A DNA stretch of 64,000 nt from assembly GCF_010915705.1 (NCBI RefSeq), contig NZ_JAAIKE010000004.1:248001-312000 (forward strand). The letters are read 5' to 3'. A program made the translations under genes and the position numbers. Shown piece by piece: positions 51,987-60,762 of the stretch (positions are counted from its first letter, which is position 1; each line of letters starts with the position of its first letter). A model generated the notes under the pieces. The model worked only from the letters and a program-made list of their open reading frames with translations, was not told the origin of the DNA and made no database searches. The stretch comes from Pseudotabrizicola algicola (GTDB lineage Bacteria; Pseudomonadota; Alphaproteobacteria; Rhodobacterales; Rhodobacteraceae).

Positions 51987-52385
51987 ATGGACCAGATCGT
52001 TGAATACATCCTGTCGGCCCTGCTGGTGTTCGGTGGCATCTTCGGAATCGTCGGCAGTTTCGGCCTGTTGAAACTGCCGCAGACGCTCCAGCGGCTGCAT
52101 GCGCCGACCAAGGCCACCACGCTCGGCGTCGGCTCGGCGCTGATCGCGTCGATGGCCTATTTCTGGTATTTCGAAGGCACGCTCAGCTGGCACGAGCTGA
52201 TGATCACGCTGTTCCTGTTCCTGACAGCCCCGATCACCGCCAATTTCATCGCCAAAGTGCAATTGCACCGCGCCATCGACAAGCAGGACCTTCCGCCCAC
52301 CGGCGTCGGCACCGAATGGGCCACCTATGACCCCGAGGTGCAGGCCGTCAGCCCTGCCCTACTGAATGATCGCGATCCGGGCTGA
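51987..52385 (+). CDS. mrpG: Mrp antiporter subunit G
   Basis: 132 residues, three membrane helices. FGIVGSFGLLKLPQTLQRLHAPTKATTLG is the MrpG landmark region (residues about 20-48), and LTAPITANFIAKVQLHRAI ends the last helix. ATG 51987 chosen because the longer reading overlaps subunit F and has no ribosome-binding site. Last gene of the operon; no clear terminator is seen before deoC. Confidence 0.91.
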   Translation: MDQIVEYILSALLVFGGIFGIVGSFGLLKLPQTLQRLHAPTKATTLGVGSALIASMAYFWYFEGTLSWHELMITLFLFLTAPITANFIAKVQLHRAIDKQDLPPTGVGTEWATYDPEVQAVSPALLNDRDPG

Positions 52386-52482
52386 TTTCTGACCAAAAGG
52401 TCAAAACAGCGCGGCGTCAGGCTTGCCGGGTGGCCGCGCCCATGCAACATTGCTGGCGATTTATTCCAGCAAAGGGCTTGCC

Positions 52483-53496
52483 GTGACCGCGCTTTCCCCA
52501 GACATGCCAGCCCCGACCACGGGGCTGGTGTCCCTGCCCCCCGCCCATCCGTCCCATGACCGCAATCCGGGCATGGCCCTCGATCTGGATTGGGTCGCCT
52601 CGGTGCAGGCCAATACCTCTGCTATCGAACGCCGCGCCGCCAGCCTTGGCGGCAGGCGCTCGGTGAAGAAAGAATATCAGGCCGCGTGGCTGCTCAAGGC
52701 CATCAGCCTGATCGACCTGACAACCCTTGCAGGCGATGACACCCCCGGCCGCGTGCAGCGCCTCTGCGCCAAGGCGCGCCAGCCCGTGCGCGCCGAAACC
52801 TTGACGGCGCTGGGCATGGAAGGGCTGACCGTCGGCGCGGTCTGCGTCTATCACGACATGGTGGAAACCGCCGTCCGCGCGCTGGAAGGCACGGCGATTC
52901 CGGTCGCCGCCGTGTCCACCGGCTTTCCGGCGGGCCTGTCGCCCTGGCACCTGCGCGTGCAGGAAATCCGTGAAAGCGTGGCCGCGGGCGCGCAGGAAAT
53001 CGACATCGTGATCTCGCGCCGCCATGTGCTGACGCAGAACTGGCAGGCGCTTTACGACGAGATGCGCGAAATGCGCGAGGCCTGCGGCGAGGCGCATGTC
53101 AAGGCGATCCTCGCCACGGGCGAGCTTGGCACCTTGCGCAACGTCGCCAAGGCGTCGCTGATCTGCATGATGGCGGGGGCCGATTTCATCAAGACCTCCA
53201 CGGGCAAGGAAGGCGTGAACGCCACCCTGCCCGTCTCGCTCACCATGATCCGCGCCATCCGTGACTATCAGGACCGCACCGGAATCCTCGTCGGCTACAA
53301 ACCTGCAGGCGGCATCGCCAAGGCCAAGGACGCGCTGCTCTATCTCGCGCTGATGAAGGACGAACTCGGCCACCCGTGGCTGCAACCCGACCTGTTCCGC
53401 TTTGGCGCTTCCTCGCTCCTCGGCGATATCGAGCGGCAACTGGAACATCACCTGACCGGCCATTACTCGGCCGCAAACCGCCACGCGATGGGCTGA
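52483..53496 (+). CDS. deoC: Deoxyribose-phosphate aldolase
   Basis: 337 residues, class I aldolase splitting 2-deoxyribose-5-phosphate into glyceraldehyde-3-phosphate and acetaldehyde. The Schiff-base Lys is in GADFIKTSTGKEG, with the second active-site Lys in HVKAILATGEL. The length with an extended N-terminus (EYQAAWLLKAISLIDLTTLAGDD) is the long DeoC form. The likely start is GTG 52483 after an aaaggg site; ATG 52504 is an alternative. It lies three bases upstream of the aldehyde dehydrogenase, which would remove the acetaldehyde. Confidence 0.9.
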   Translation: MTALSPDMPAPTTGLVSLPPAHPSHDRNPGMALDLDWVASVQANTSAIERRAASLGGRRSVKKEYQAAWLLKAISLIDLTTLAGDDTPGRVQRLCAKARQPVRAETLTALGMEGLTVGAVCVYHDMVETAVRALEGTAIPVAAVSTGFPAGLSPWHLRVQEIRESVAAGAQEIDIVISRRHVLTQNWQALYDEMREMREACGEAHVKAILATGELGTLRNVAKASLICMMAGADFIKTSTGKEGVNATLPVSLTMIRAIRDYQDRTGILVGYKPAGGIAKAKDALLYLALMKDELGHPWLQPDLFRFGASSLLGDIERQLEHHLTGHYSAANRHAMG

Positions 53497-53499
53497 GCC

Positions 53500-55839
53500 A
53501 TGACGATCAAAGAGATTTTCAACACCATGTCCTATGGCCCCGCCCCCGAATCCAGTGCCGAGGCGCAGGCATGGCTTGCCACGCATCCCGCAGGCTTCGG
53601 CCATTTCATCGACGGCACCTTCACCGCGCCCGAGGCGCTGTTCGAAAGCCGCAATCCGGCCACTGGCGCGGTGCTGGCACGGGTCAGCCAAGGCTCCCCG
53701 GCCAGCGTGGACGCCGCCGTTGCCGCCGCCCGCCGCGCGCAACCCAAATGGGCGCGCCTTGCCCCGCACAAACGCGCGCAATATCTCTATGCCCTTGCGC
53801 GGCTGGTGCAGAAACACGCCCGCTTGCTCGCGGTGCTGGAAAGCCTCGACAACGGCAAGCCGATCCGCGAATCCCGCGACATCGACCTGCCCTTGGTGGC
53901 GCGGCATTTTTACTACCACGCGGGCCTTGCCCAGCTTGCTCCTGCCGAACAGCCGGGCATGGAACCCTTGGGCGTCTGCGGCGCCATCATCCCGTGGAAC
54001 TTCCCGCTTCTGATGCTGGCGTGGAAGGTGGCCCCCGCCTTGGCGGCGGGCAATACGGTGGTGCTGAAACCCGCCGAATACACGCCGCTGACCGCCCTGC
54101 TGTTTGCCGAAATCAGCCGCGAGGCGGGCCTGCCCAAGGGCGTGCTGAACATCGTCACCGGCGATGGTGACACAGGCGCGGCGCTGGTCGATCACCCCGG
54201 CGTCGACAAGATCGCCTTCACCGGGTCCACCTCGGTGGGCAAATCCATCCGCCGCGCCACGGCAGGCAGCGGCAAGGCGCTTACCTTGGAACTGGGCGGC
54301 AAATCGCCCTACATCGTCTTTGACGACGCCGATCTCGACTCGGCTGTCGAAGGGCTGGTCGATGCCATCTGGTTCAACGGCGGGCAGGTCTGCTGCGCCG
54401 GATCGCGCCTTCTGGTGCAGGAAGGCGTGGCCGAACGCTTCCACACCAAGCTGAAGCGCCGGATGGACGGACTGCGCATCGGCGATCCGCTCGACAAATG
54501 CATCGACGTGGGCGCAGTCGTGGACCCTGTGCAACTGGCCACCATCACCCGTCTGGTCGATGCGTCCGAGGGCGAGAAATACACCGCCGCAACCCCGATG
54601 CCATCGGGCTGTTTCTATCCCCCCACCCTCATCATCGGCCTGTCGGCGGCATCCCCGCTGATGCAGGAAGAGATCTTCGGTCCGGTTCTGGTCAGCATGA
54701 CCTTCCGCACCCCTGCCGAGGCGGTGGAGCTCGCGAACAACACGCGCTACGGCCTTGCCGCAACGGTCTGGACCGAGAATGTGAATCTTGCGCTCGACAT
54801 CGCGCCCAAACTTCGGGCGGGCGTGGTCTGGATCAATGGCACCAACATGTTCGATGCGGCGGCAGGCTTCGGAGGCGTGCGCGAAAGCGGCTTTGGCCGT
54901 GAAGGCGGCTGGGAGGGGCTGCTCGCCTATCTGCGCCCCGCAGGCAAACCGGCCGCGCTCAAACCCGTCCGCGCCCTGCCGGCACCCGGATCGGCCACCG
55001 TCGAAGGACTGGACCGCACCGCAAAGCTGTTCATCGGCGGCAAGCAGGCCCGCCCCGATGGCGGCTATTCGCAAGCGGTCTATGGCCCCAAGGGTGCGCT
55101 TCTGGGCCATGTCGGCATCGGCAACCGCAAGGACATCCGCAACGCGGTCGAGGCGGCGCAGGCCGCCAAGGGCTGGGCCCGCGCCTCGGCCCACAACCGC
55201 GCGCAGATCCTGTTCTACATCGCCGAGAACCTCTCGGCCCGTGCCGATGAATTCGCCGCCCGCCTCACCGCGCAAACCGGCACCTCGGGCCGCGCCGAGG
55301 TGGACGCCGCCATCGCCCGCCTGTTCAGCTATGCGGCTTGGGCCGACAAGTTTGACGGCGCGGTCAAATCCGTGCCGATCCGCGGCGTGGCCTTGGCGAT
55401 GAACGAGCCTTGCGGCGTCATCGCCGCCCTTTGCCCCGACGAGTCGCCGCTTCTGGGCCTCGTCTCGGTGATCGCCCCCGCCATCGCGATGGGCAACACC
55501 TGTGTTCTGGTGCCGTCACAGCCCTTCCCGCTGTCGGCGACCGACTTCTATCAGGTGCTGGAAACCTCGGACCTGCCAGCCGGTGTGGTGAACATCGTCA
55601 CCGGCCCCCATGCCGATCTTGCCAAACCGCTGGCCGGCCACATGGATATCGACGCGGTCTGGAGCTTTTCGTCATCCGATGTCTCGCAGGTGATCGAAAC
55701 GGAATCGGCCACCAACCTCAAGCGGACATGGGTCAACCACGGGCGTGCGCGCGACTGGATGGCCCCGGACTCCGAAGGCCGCAGCTTCTTGCGGCAGGCG
55801 ACAGAGGTGAAAACCGTCTGGGTGCCTTACGGCGAATAG
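53500..55839 (+). CDS. ALDH16-type aldehyde dehydrogenase with a second, degenerate ALDH domain
   Basis: 779 residues. The first ALDH domain (about 20-490) is complete: IIPWNFPLLMLAWK, general-base Glu in LELGGKSPYIV, nucleophile Cys in NGGQVCCAGSRLLV and EEIFGPVL. A second ALDH-like domain (about 510-779) repeats the fold (GVIAALCPDESPLLGLVSVI, GVVNIVTGP) but lacks the catalytic Cys and Glu blocks, so it is probably structural. This matches the ALDH16 family known from Rhodobacterales such as Loktanella. Coupled to deoC, it should oxidise acetaldehyde to acetate. Confidence 0.88.
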   Translation: MTIKEIFNTMSYGPAPESSAEAQAWLATHPAGFGHFIDGTFTAPEALFESRNPATGAVLARVSQGSPASVDAAVAAARRAQPKWARLAPHKRAQYLYALARLVQKHARLLAVLESLDNGKPIRESRDIDLPLVARHFYYHAGLAQLAPAEQPGMEPLGVCGAIIPWNFPLLMLAWKVAPALAAGNTVVLKPAEYTPLTALLFAEISREAGLPKGVLNIVTGDGDTGAALVDHPGVDKIAFTGSTSVGKSIRRATAGSGKALTLELGGKSPYIVFDDADLDSAVEGLVDAIWFNGGQVCCAGSRLLVQEGVAERFHTKLKRRMDGLRIGDPLDKCIDVGAVVDPVQLATITRLVDASEGEKYTAATPMPSGCFYPPTLIIGLSAASPLMQEEIFGPVLVSMTFRTPAEAVELANNTRYGLAATVWTENVNLALDIAPKLRAGVVWINGTNMFDAAAGFGGVRESGFGREGGWEGLLAYLRPAGKPAALKPVRALPAPGSATVEGLDRTAKLFIGGKQARPDGGYSQAVYGPKGALLGHVGIGNRKDIRNAVEAAQAAKGWARASAHNRAQILFYIAENLSARADEFAARLTAQTGTSGRAEVDAAIARLFSYAAWADKFDGAVKSVPIRGVALAMNEPCGVIAALCPDESPLLGLVSVIAPAIAMGNTCVLVPSQPFPLSATDFYQVLETSDLPAGVVNIVTGPHADLAKPLAGHMDIDAVWSFSSSDVSQVIETESATNLKRTWVNHGRARDWMAPDSEGRSFLRQATEVKTVWVPYGE

Positions 55840-55851
55840 ACCGCGCAACAC

Positions 55852-56406
55852 TCAGGCGCGACCCGCTGTCGCCGAAAGCGTCAGCGGGTCGATGCCCAGC
55901 GTTTTCAACGCGTTCACCCATTTGCTGCTGTCGTCCCGCGCAAAGACCAGATCGGGCGGCGCATCGGCCAAAAGCCAGTCGTTGCGCAGAATCTCGGACT
56001 CAAGCTGCCCCGGCCCCCAGCCGGAATAACCCAGGGCCAGCAGCGCGGCATCCGGCCCACCCCCCTGAGCCAGGGCCTGCAGAATATCGAGCGTCGCCGT
56101 CATGTGATAGCCGCCCGGCATCGTCATCGTGGCAGGGCCGCGCGGGTAATCGGACGAGTGCAGCACAAAGCCGCGCCCGCGTTCCACCGGCCCGCCAAAA
56201 TGCACGCGAATGTCCCGCCCTTCGGGCGCGCGCGAGATGTCCAGATGCTCCAGCAAACCGGAAAAACTCAGATCCGGCGTAGGCTTGTTGACGATAAGCC
56301 CCATCGTGCCATCAGAGGAATGGGCGCAGATCAAGATCACGCTCCGGTCAAATCGCGCATCCCCCATGCCGGGCATCGCGATCAGCAACTTGCCGTCAAG
56401 GTCCAT
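55852..56406 (-). CDS. YqgE/AlgH family protein
   Basis: 184 residues. The family signature is complete: LLIAMPGMGDARFDRSVILIC, GTMGLIVNKPT, HFGGPVERGRGFVLHS, and LGYSGWGPGQLESEI near residues 130-145. Biochemical role unclear; some members affect alginate or transcription. The start is ATG 56406 (MDLDGKLLIAMPG), the usual N-terminus; a reading 27 codons longer adds a charged stretch with no family match. Convergent with the aldehyde dehydrogenase gene, 12 bases apart. Confidence 0.9.
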   Translation of the reverse strand: MDLDGKLLIAMPGMGDARFDRSVILICAHSSDGTMGLIVNKPTPDLSFSGLLEHLDISRAPEGRDIRVHFGGPVERGRGFVLHSSDYPRGPATMTMPGGYHMTATLDILQALAQGGGPDAALLALGYSGWGPGQLESEILRNDWLLADAPPDLVFARDDSSKWVNALKTLGIDPLTLSATAGRA

Positions 56407-56539
56407 CGTCTCGGTCTCCCGTTCTGCCTCTCGGTCTTGCCCCTCGCTGCCAACATGATGCTGATGCAGCCATGCCTCAAGAGGCAAGTGCTACATTTGC
56501 TTCCCGTCTTTGTGACTTTCCATTCACGGGCCACTCCTT

Positions 56540-57367
56540 ATGTTTCGACCCATGATACGCGCCCTTGCCCTTTGCCTTGTCCTTGGCCCCACTGTCGCCG
56601 CGACTGCCGTGCAGGCGCAATCGGTCCTGCTGTCCGATGTGGTGCAAGGCGAATTCCGGCCCGGCTGGCAGACCGCCTCCGGCACCCATATGGCGGCCTT
56701 GCACCTGCAACTTGCCCCGAACTGGAAAACCTACTGGCGCGCGCCGGGCGATGCGGGCATCCCGCCGCAATTCGACTGGGCCGGATCGGAAAACGTGGGC
56801 GCGGTGCGCTTTCACTGGCCTGCCCCCGATGTGTTCCAGACCAACGGAATGCAGACCGTCGGTTATCATGACGAACTGGTGCTGCCGATCGAGGTGACGC
56901 CGAAAGACCCGCGCAAACCGGTGCGGCTGCGGGCATCGGTGGACCTCGGGGTATGCAAAGACATCTGCATTCCGGCCACACTGATGCTCGGCACGGCCCT
57001 GCCCGGTCCGGGTAACCCTGACAGCGCCATCAACGCCGCCCTGCGCGCAAGACCCTCCACCGCCGCCGAGGCGGGGTTGACCCGCATCACCTGCACGGTC
57101 GAGGCCATCCGCGACGGTCTGCGCATCACGGCGCGGATGGACATGCCGCCGCAGGGCCAGACCGAGGTCGTGGTGTTCGAGCCGGGCCTTGCCAACATCT
57201 GGGTGTCCGAAGCGCAGGTGCAGCGCAGCGGCGGCAGCCTGACCGCCGTCGCCGAAATGGTGCCGCCCTCCGGCGCGCCGTTCGCGCTCAACCGCAGCGC
57301 CGTGGTCGTGACCGTGATCGCCGGCGAAGGCCGTGCGGTCGAAATCCGCGGCTGCCCCGCCGACTGA
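56540..57367 (+). CDS. Periplasmic DsbD-alpha-like (ScsB-N-type) protein
   Basis: 275 residues with a signal peptide (residues about 1-26, cleavage after VQA). The rest resembles the N-terminal alpha domain of DsbD/ScsB, an immunoglobulin-like fold carrying a redox Cys pair, here GVCKDICIP (Cx3C). Unlike DsbD, no membrane domain or thioredoxin-like domain is attached and no such gene is next to it. It may accept electrons from another membrane reductase. Divergent from the YqgE gene. Confidence 0.8.
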   Translation: MFRPMIRALALCLVLGPTVAATAVQAQSVLLSDVVQGEFRPGWQTASGTHMAALHLQLAPNWKTYWRAPGDAGIPPQFDWAGSENVGAVRFHWPAPDVFQTNGMQTVGYHDELVLPIEVTPKDPRKPVRLRASVDLGVCKDICIPATLMLGTALPGPGNPDSAINAALRARPSTAAEAGLTRITCTVEAIRDGLRITARMDMPPQGQTEVVVFEPGLANIWVSEAQVQRSGGSLTAVAEMVPPSGAPFALNRSAVVVTVIAGEGRAVEIRGCPAD

Positions 57368-57384
57368 CGCCGAGGGCTGGCGTC
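57366..57384 (+). terminator. Possible terminator after the DsbD-alpha-like gene
   Basis: Stem gacgcc/ggcgtc with a 7-base loop, starting inside the stop codon and followed by cttctcc, in the 41-base gap between convergent genes. Modest stability and a poor T-run. Confidence 0.4.
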
Positions 57385-57408
57385 CTTCTCCGGCCTTATC
57401 GGACCTCC

Positions 57409-60400
57409 CTACCGCCGCACCGCGCGCAGCCGCGTGATGCCGTAGACGACAAGGGTGACCCCTACGGCCCCCAGCGCGAACAGCCCCAAGGCCAGCCCCT
57501 GCGACAAGATCGGCAGACCGGGAAGCTGACTGCCCAGCAGCGCCGGCCCGAGGGTCGCGGCAAAGATCAGCGCCAGCACCGCCGCGGTTCCCGCCAACAG
57601 CCCGCGTGGCCCGCGCCGCAACCCGCGCGACAAGGCGCGAAACCGCTTGCCGATGTCCTGTTGCACCGCCATCAGCGCCGGCACGACGATCAGAACCAGA
57701 AACATCCCGAACGCCAGTCCGTAAACGAGGGTCACCACCGTGGGCTTGAGGAATTCGGCCTGCGAGCTGCGTTCGAACAGCAGCGGCGACAGGCCGAACA
57801 CCGTGGTCATCGTGGTCAGCAGCACCGCGCGGAAACGGTCGGCCACCCCGTCGATGATCGCCGGAATCAGCCCGCGCTTTTCGGCATATTCGTCGATGGT
57901 CGAAACCAGCACGATGGAATCGTTGATGATGATTCCCGACATGCCGATCAGCCCGACGATGGAAAACATCGACAGCGGCACGCCCCAATGTACATGCCCC
58001 CACATCGCCCCGATCAGGCCGAAGGGAATCACCGACATCACCACCAGCGGACGGCTCCAGCTGGCGAAAATCCACGCAAGACACAGGTAAATCCCCAGCA
58101 GGCACAGGATCACCGCCGTGCCTGCTTCGCCCAGAAACGCGTTCTGCTGCGCGACCAGTCCGCCCTGACGGCTCTCCACCCCGAATTGCTCTTCGATCTC
58201 GGGCAGGATCGTCTCGCGGATCGTCGCCTGGATCTCGGCGGCCCGCGCCGGATCATCCTCGGCCAGATCGCCCGAGACGGTCACCACCCGCAGGCCGTTC
58301 TCGCGCCGGATCGTCGAGAATCCGGCCTGCCGCTCCACCGTCACGATATCGGCCAAAGGCACATAGGCGCCGCCCGGCGCACGCATCAGCGTGGCATCGA
58401 GAAAATCTGCGGTCAACTCGCGGCGCGGCAGCTCCAGCCGGATCGAGGCAGACCGTGGCCCGTCGGGATAGGTCGCGGCCTCGATCCCGTTCAGCCGGTC
58501 GCGCAGGCTGCGTCCCAACTCGTCAATGGCAAAGCCAAGCGCCTGCCCCAAAGGCGTCAGGTTCAGGACAAGCTCTTCCTTGTCATAGGCGAGCGAATCT
58601 TCCAGCGCCGATACTTCGGGGTAGACCGCCAGCCGCGCCTTCAGCGCCTCGGCCGCCGCCTTCAGCCCCGCTGCATCCGCGCCGTAAAGATCAATCGACA
58701 GGGCATCGCCCCCCGGTCCGAAGCGCCCACCCCGGAACGACAGTTCCTCCATCAGCGGATGCCCGCGCACCTCTTCCTGCAAGGCGCTCACAAACACATT
58801 GCTGGAATAGGGCCGCGCATCGGGGTTGATCAGCTCGATCGAGATGCTGCCCAGAAGGTCGGCATCCTTGCCCTCTGCACTGGCCAGTCCCCGCCCGCCC
58901 GATCCGCCCACCTCGGCCATCGCAAATGTGATGGGGTTGACGCCATGCTCGGCCTCGAACCGCGCGCCCACCGCTTCGGCGGCGCGCTGCACCTCCCGCA
59001 TCAGTTCGATCGTGTCGCTGCGCGCGGCCCCCGGCAGCATCGAGAAATTGCCGGTCACCGAGGCCTGCTCGGGCGCGTTGAAAAAGCGGAACGGCAGATC
59101 GCCGCGGATGAACAGCGCGGCCGAGGCGGCAAAGAGCGCGACCGACCCCGCCAGAACCGGATAGCGCGCCACGATCAGCAGCCGCATCGCGGGCTTCACC
59201 ACCCGCACGCCGAACCAAGCCATGCCGCGGTTCACCTGCCGCGACGGCCAGTCATACCACTTTTCCTGCTTTGCCTTGGCAATCGCATGCGCCATGTGGT
59301 TCGGCAGGATCAGGAAACACTCCACCAGAGAGGCGATCAGCACGGCAATCACCGTGAAGGGAATGTCGCGGATCAGCCCCCCGAACCGCCCGCCAATCGC
59401 CACCAGCCCGAAAAAGGCGATCACCGTCGTCAGGGTCGAGGCGACCACCGGCTGCGCCATGCGCATCGCCCCGCGCTCGGCGGCCTCTACAGCGCCCTCA
59501 CCCAGATGCCGCGCGCGGAAATCGGCATGCTCGCCCACCACGATGGCATCATCCACCACGATGCCCAGCATGATGATCAGCGCGAACAGCGAGATCATGT
59601 TCAGCGTCAGCCCCGCAGCATACATCACCGCCACCGCCGCCAGCATCGCAACCGGAATCCCCGCCGCCACCCAGAACGCCGTGCGTGCATTCAGGAACAG
59701 GAACAACAGCAACACCACCAGCGCCAACCCGCTCAGCGCATTGTCCAGCAGCAGATACAGCCGGTCGGTGATCTCCTCGGCCCGCGCCCGCACCAGATCG
59801 ACCGTCACCCCCGGCGGCAGCGAAAGCTGCATCTCGGCGGCAACCTCCTCGACGCTGCGCTGCATGCGGATGGCATCGCCCTCGGCGTTGCGGTCCACCC
59901 GCACCGTCATGGCAGGATTCTCGCCGACATAGCTCGCCCGCCCCGAATCCGGCCCCACCGCGCGCAAGGTGGCGACGTCGCCCACCGTCACCTTGGTGCC
60001 ATCGGGAAGGCTGCGCAGCACCACGCCTGCAAGTTCGGCGGCGCTGCGCCGCTCGGTCCCCGTGCGCACCCGCGCCGAGCCGTCGCCGACATTGCCCGCC
60101 GGATTGGTCTGCACCGCCGCCCCGATGGCCGTGGCGATCTCGCGCAGGGTGATGTCATGCCGGATCATCGCGACCGATGGCACCTCGATCACGGTTTGCG
60201 GGCTGGCCATGCCGCGAATGGTGGTGCGGGTGATCCCCTCCTGAAACAGCCGCGCGACAAATTCATCTGCAAAGCGCGCTAGCTGGTCCACCCCCACCGG
60301 CCCCGTGATGACCACATCGGTGACCTGATCGCGCCACTGGCTGCGGGTGATGCGCGGCTCTTCCGCCTCGGACGGCAGGTTGTTCACCGAATTGACCGCA

Positions 60401-60759
60401 GCCTGCACATCCTCGGCGGCCTGCGTCAGATCGGTGCCGGGCTCGAATTCCAGCACGATGCGCCCCGAGCCTTCCGCCGCCCGCGACACCGCGTTCGACA
60501 CGCCATCCACCGCCAGCAGCGCAGGTTCCAGCACCTGCACGATGGCGCGGTCCACGTCTTCCGCCCCGGCCCCGCTCCACGCGACAGAAACTTGCACTTC
60601 GGCCACGACCACATCGGGAAAATACTGCGCCCGGATGCGGGACGAGGCCACAATTCCCGCCACGATCAGCAGCACGAACAGCAGGTTCGCCAAGGTGCGA
60701 TGGCGCGTGAAATAGGAAATCAGCCCGCCGGCCCGCCCGCCGCCCTGCGCGATCTTCAT
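57409..60759 (-). CDS. RND efflux transporter permease (AcrB/HAE family)
   Basis: 1116 residues, resistance-nodulation-division inner-membrane pump driven by protons. TM1 is at about 20-38, the first periplasmic domain is about 39-335, and then come six helices with the proton-relay motif GIVVDDAIVVGEH (paired Asp in TM4). A second helix-loop-helix half ends with GIIINDSIVLVSTIDEYAEK. The C-terminus extends past the usual twelfth helix with two additional hydrophobic segments (about 1040-1065 and 1075-1105). Substrates are not predictable. It starts three bases after the adaptor gene; no outer-membrane channel gene is adjacent. Confidence 0.9.
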   Translation of the reverse strand: MKIAQGGGRAGGLISYFTRHRTLANLLFVLLIVAGIVASSRIRAQYFPDVVVAEVQVSVAWSGAGAEDVDRAIVQVLEPALLAVDGVSNAVSRAAEGSGRIVLEFEPGTDLTQAAEDVQAAVNSVNNLPSEAEEPRITRSQWRDQVTDVVITGPVGVDQLARFADEFVARLFQEGITRTTIRGMASPQTVIEVPSVAMIRHDITLREIATAIGAAVQTNPAGNVGDGSARVRTGTERRSAAELAGVVLRSLPDGTKVTVGDVATLRAVGPDSGRASYVGENPAMTVRVDRNAEGDAIRMQRSVEEVAAEMQLSLPPGVTVDLVRARAEEITDRLYLLLDNALSGLALVVLLLFLFLNARTAFWVAAGIPVAMLAAVAVMYAAGLTLNMISLFALIIMLGIVVDDAIVVGEHADFRARHLGEGAVEAAERGAMRMAQPVVASTLTTVIAFFGLVAIGGRFGGLIRDIPFTVIAVLIASLVECFLILPNHMAHAIAKAKQEKWYDWPSRQVNRGMAWFGVRVVKPAMRLLIVARYPVLAGSVALFAASAALFIRGDLPFRFFNAPEQASVTGNFSMLPGAARSDTIELMREVQRAAEAVGARFEAEHGVNPITFAMAEVGGSGGRGLASAEGKDADLLGSISIELINPDARPYSSNVFVSALQEEVRGHPLMEELSFRGGRFGPGGDALSIDLYGADAAGLKAAAEALKARLAVYPEVSALEDSLAYDKEELVLNLTPLGQALGFAIDELGRSLRDRLNGIEAATYPDGPRSASIRLELPRRELTADFLDATLMRAPGGAYVPLADIVTVERQAGFSTIRRENGLRVVTVSGDLAEDDPARAAEIQATIRETILPEIEEQFGVESRQGGLVAQQNAFLGEAGTAVILCLLGIYLCLAWIFASWSRPLVVMSVIPFGLIGAMWGHVHWGVPLSMFSIVGLIGMSGIIINDSIVLVSTIDEYAEKRGLIPAIIDGVADRFRAVLLTTMTTVFGLSPLLFERSSQAEFLKPTVVTLVYGLAFGMFLVLIVVPALMAVQQDIGKRFRALSRGLRRGPRGLLAGTAAVLALIFAATLGPALLGSQLPGLPILSQGLALGLFALGAVGVTLVVYGITRLRAVRR

Positions 60760-60762
60760 GGC

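Noticed and set aside
52417-55275. 952-codon open frame antisense to deoC and the aldehyde dehydrogenase
   Set aside because: Caused by high-GC codon bias; both sense genes have complete catalytic motifs and normal lengths. The antisense product is His/Gln/Arg-rich with no recognisable fold.
57661-60282. 873-codon open frame antisense to the RND permease
   Set aside because: Composition dominated by Arg, His and Gln, typical of reverse-frame reading of a membrane protein gene; no ribosome-binding site or domain.
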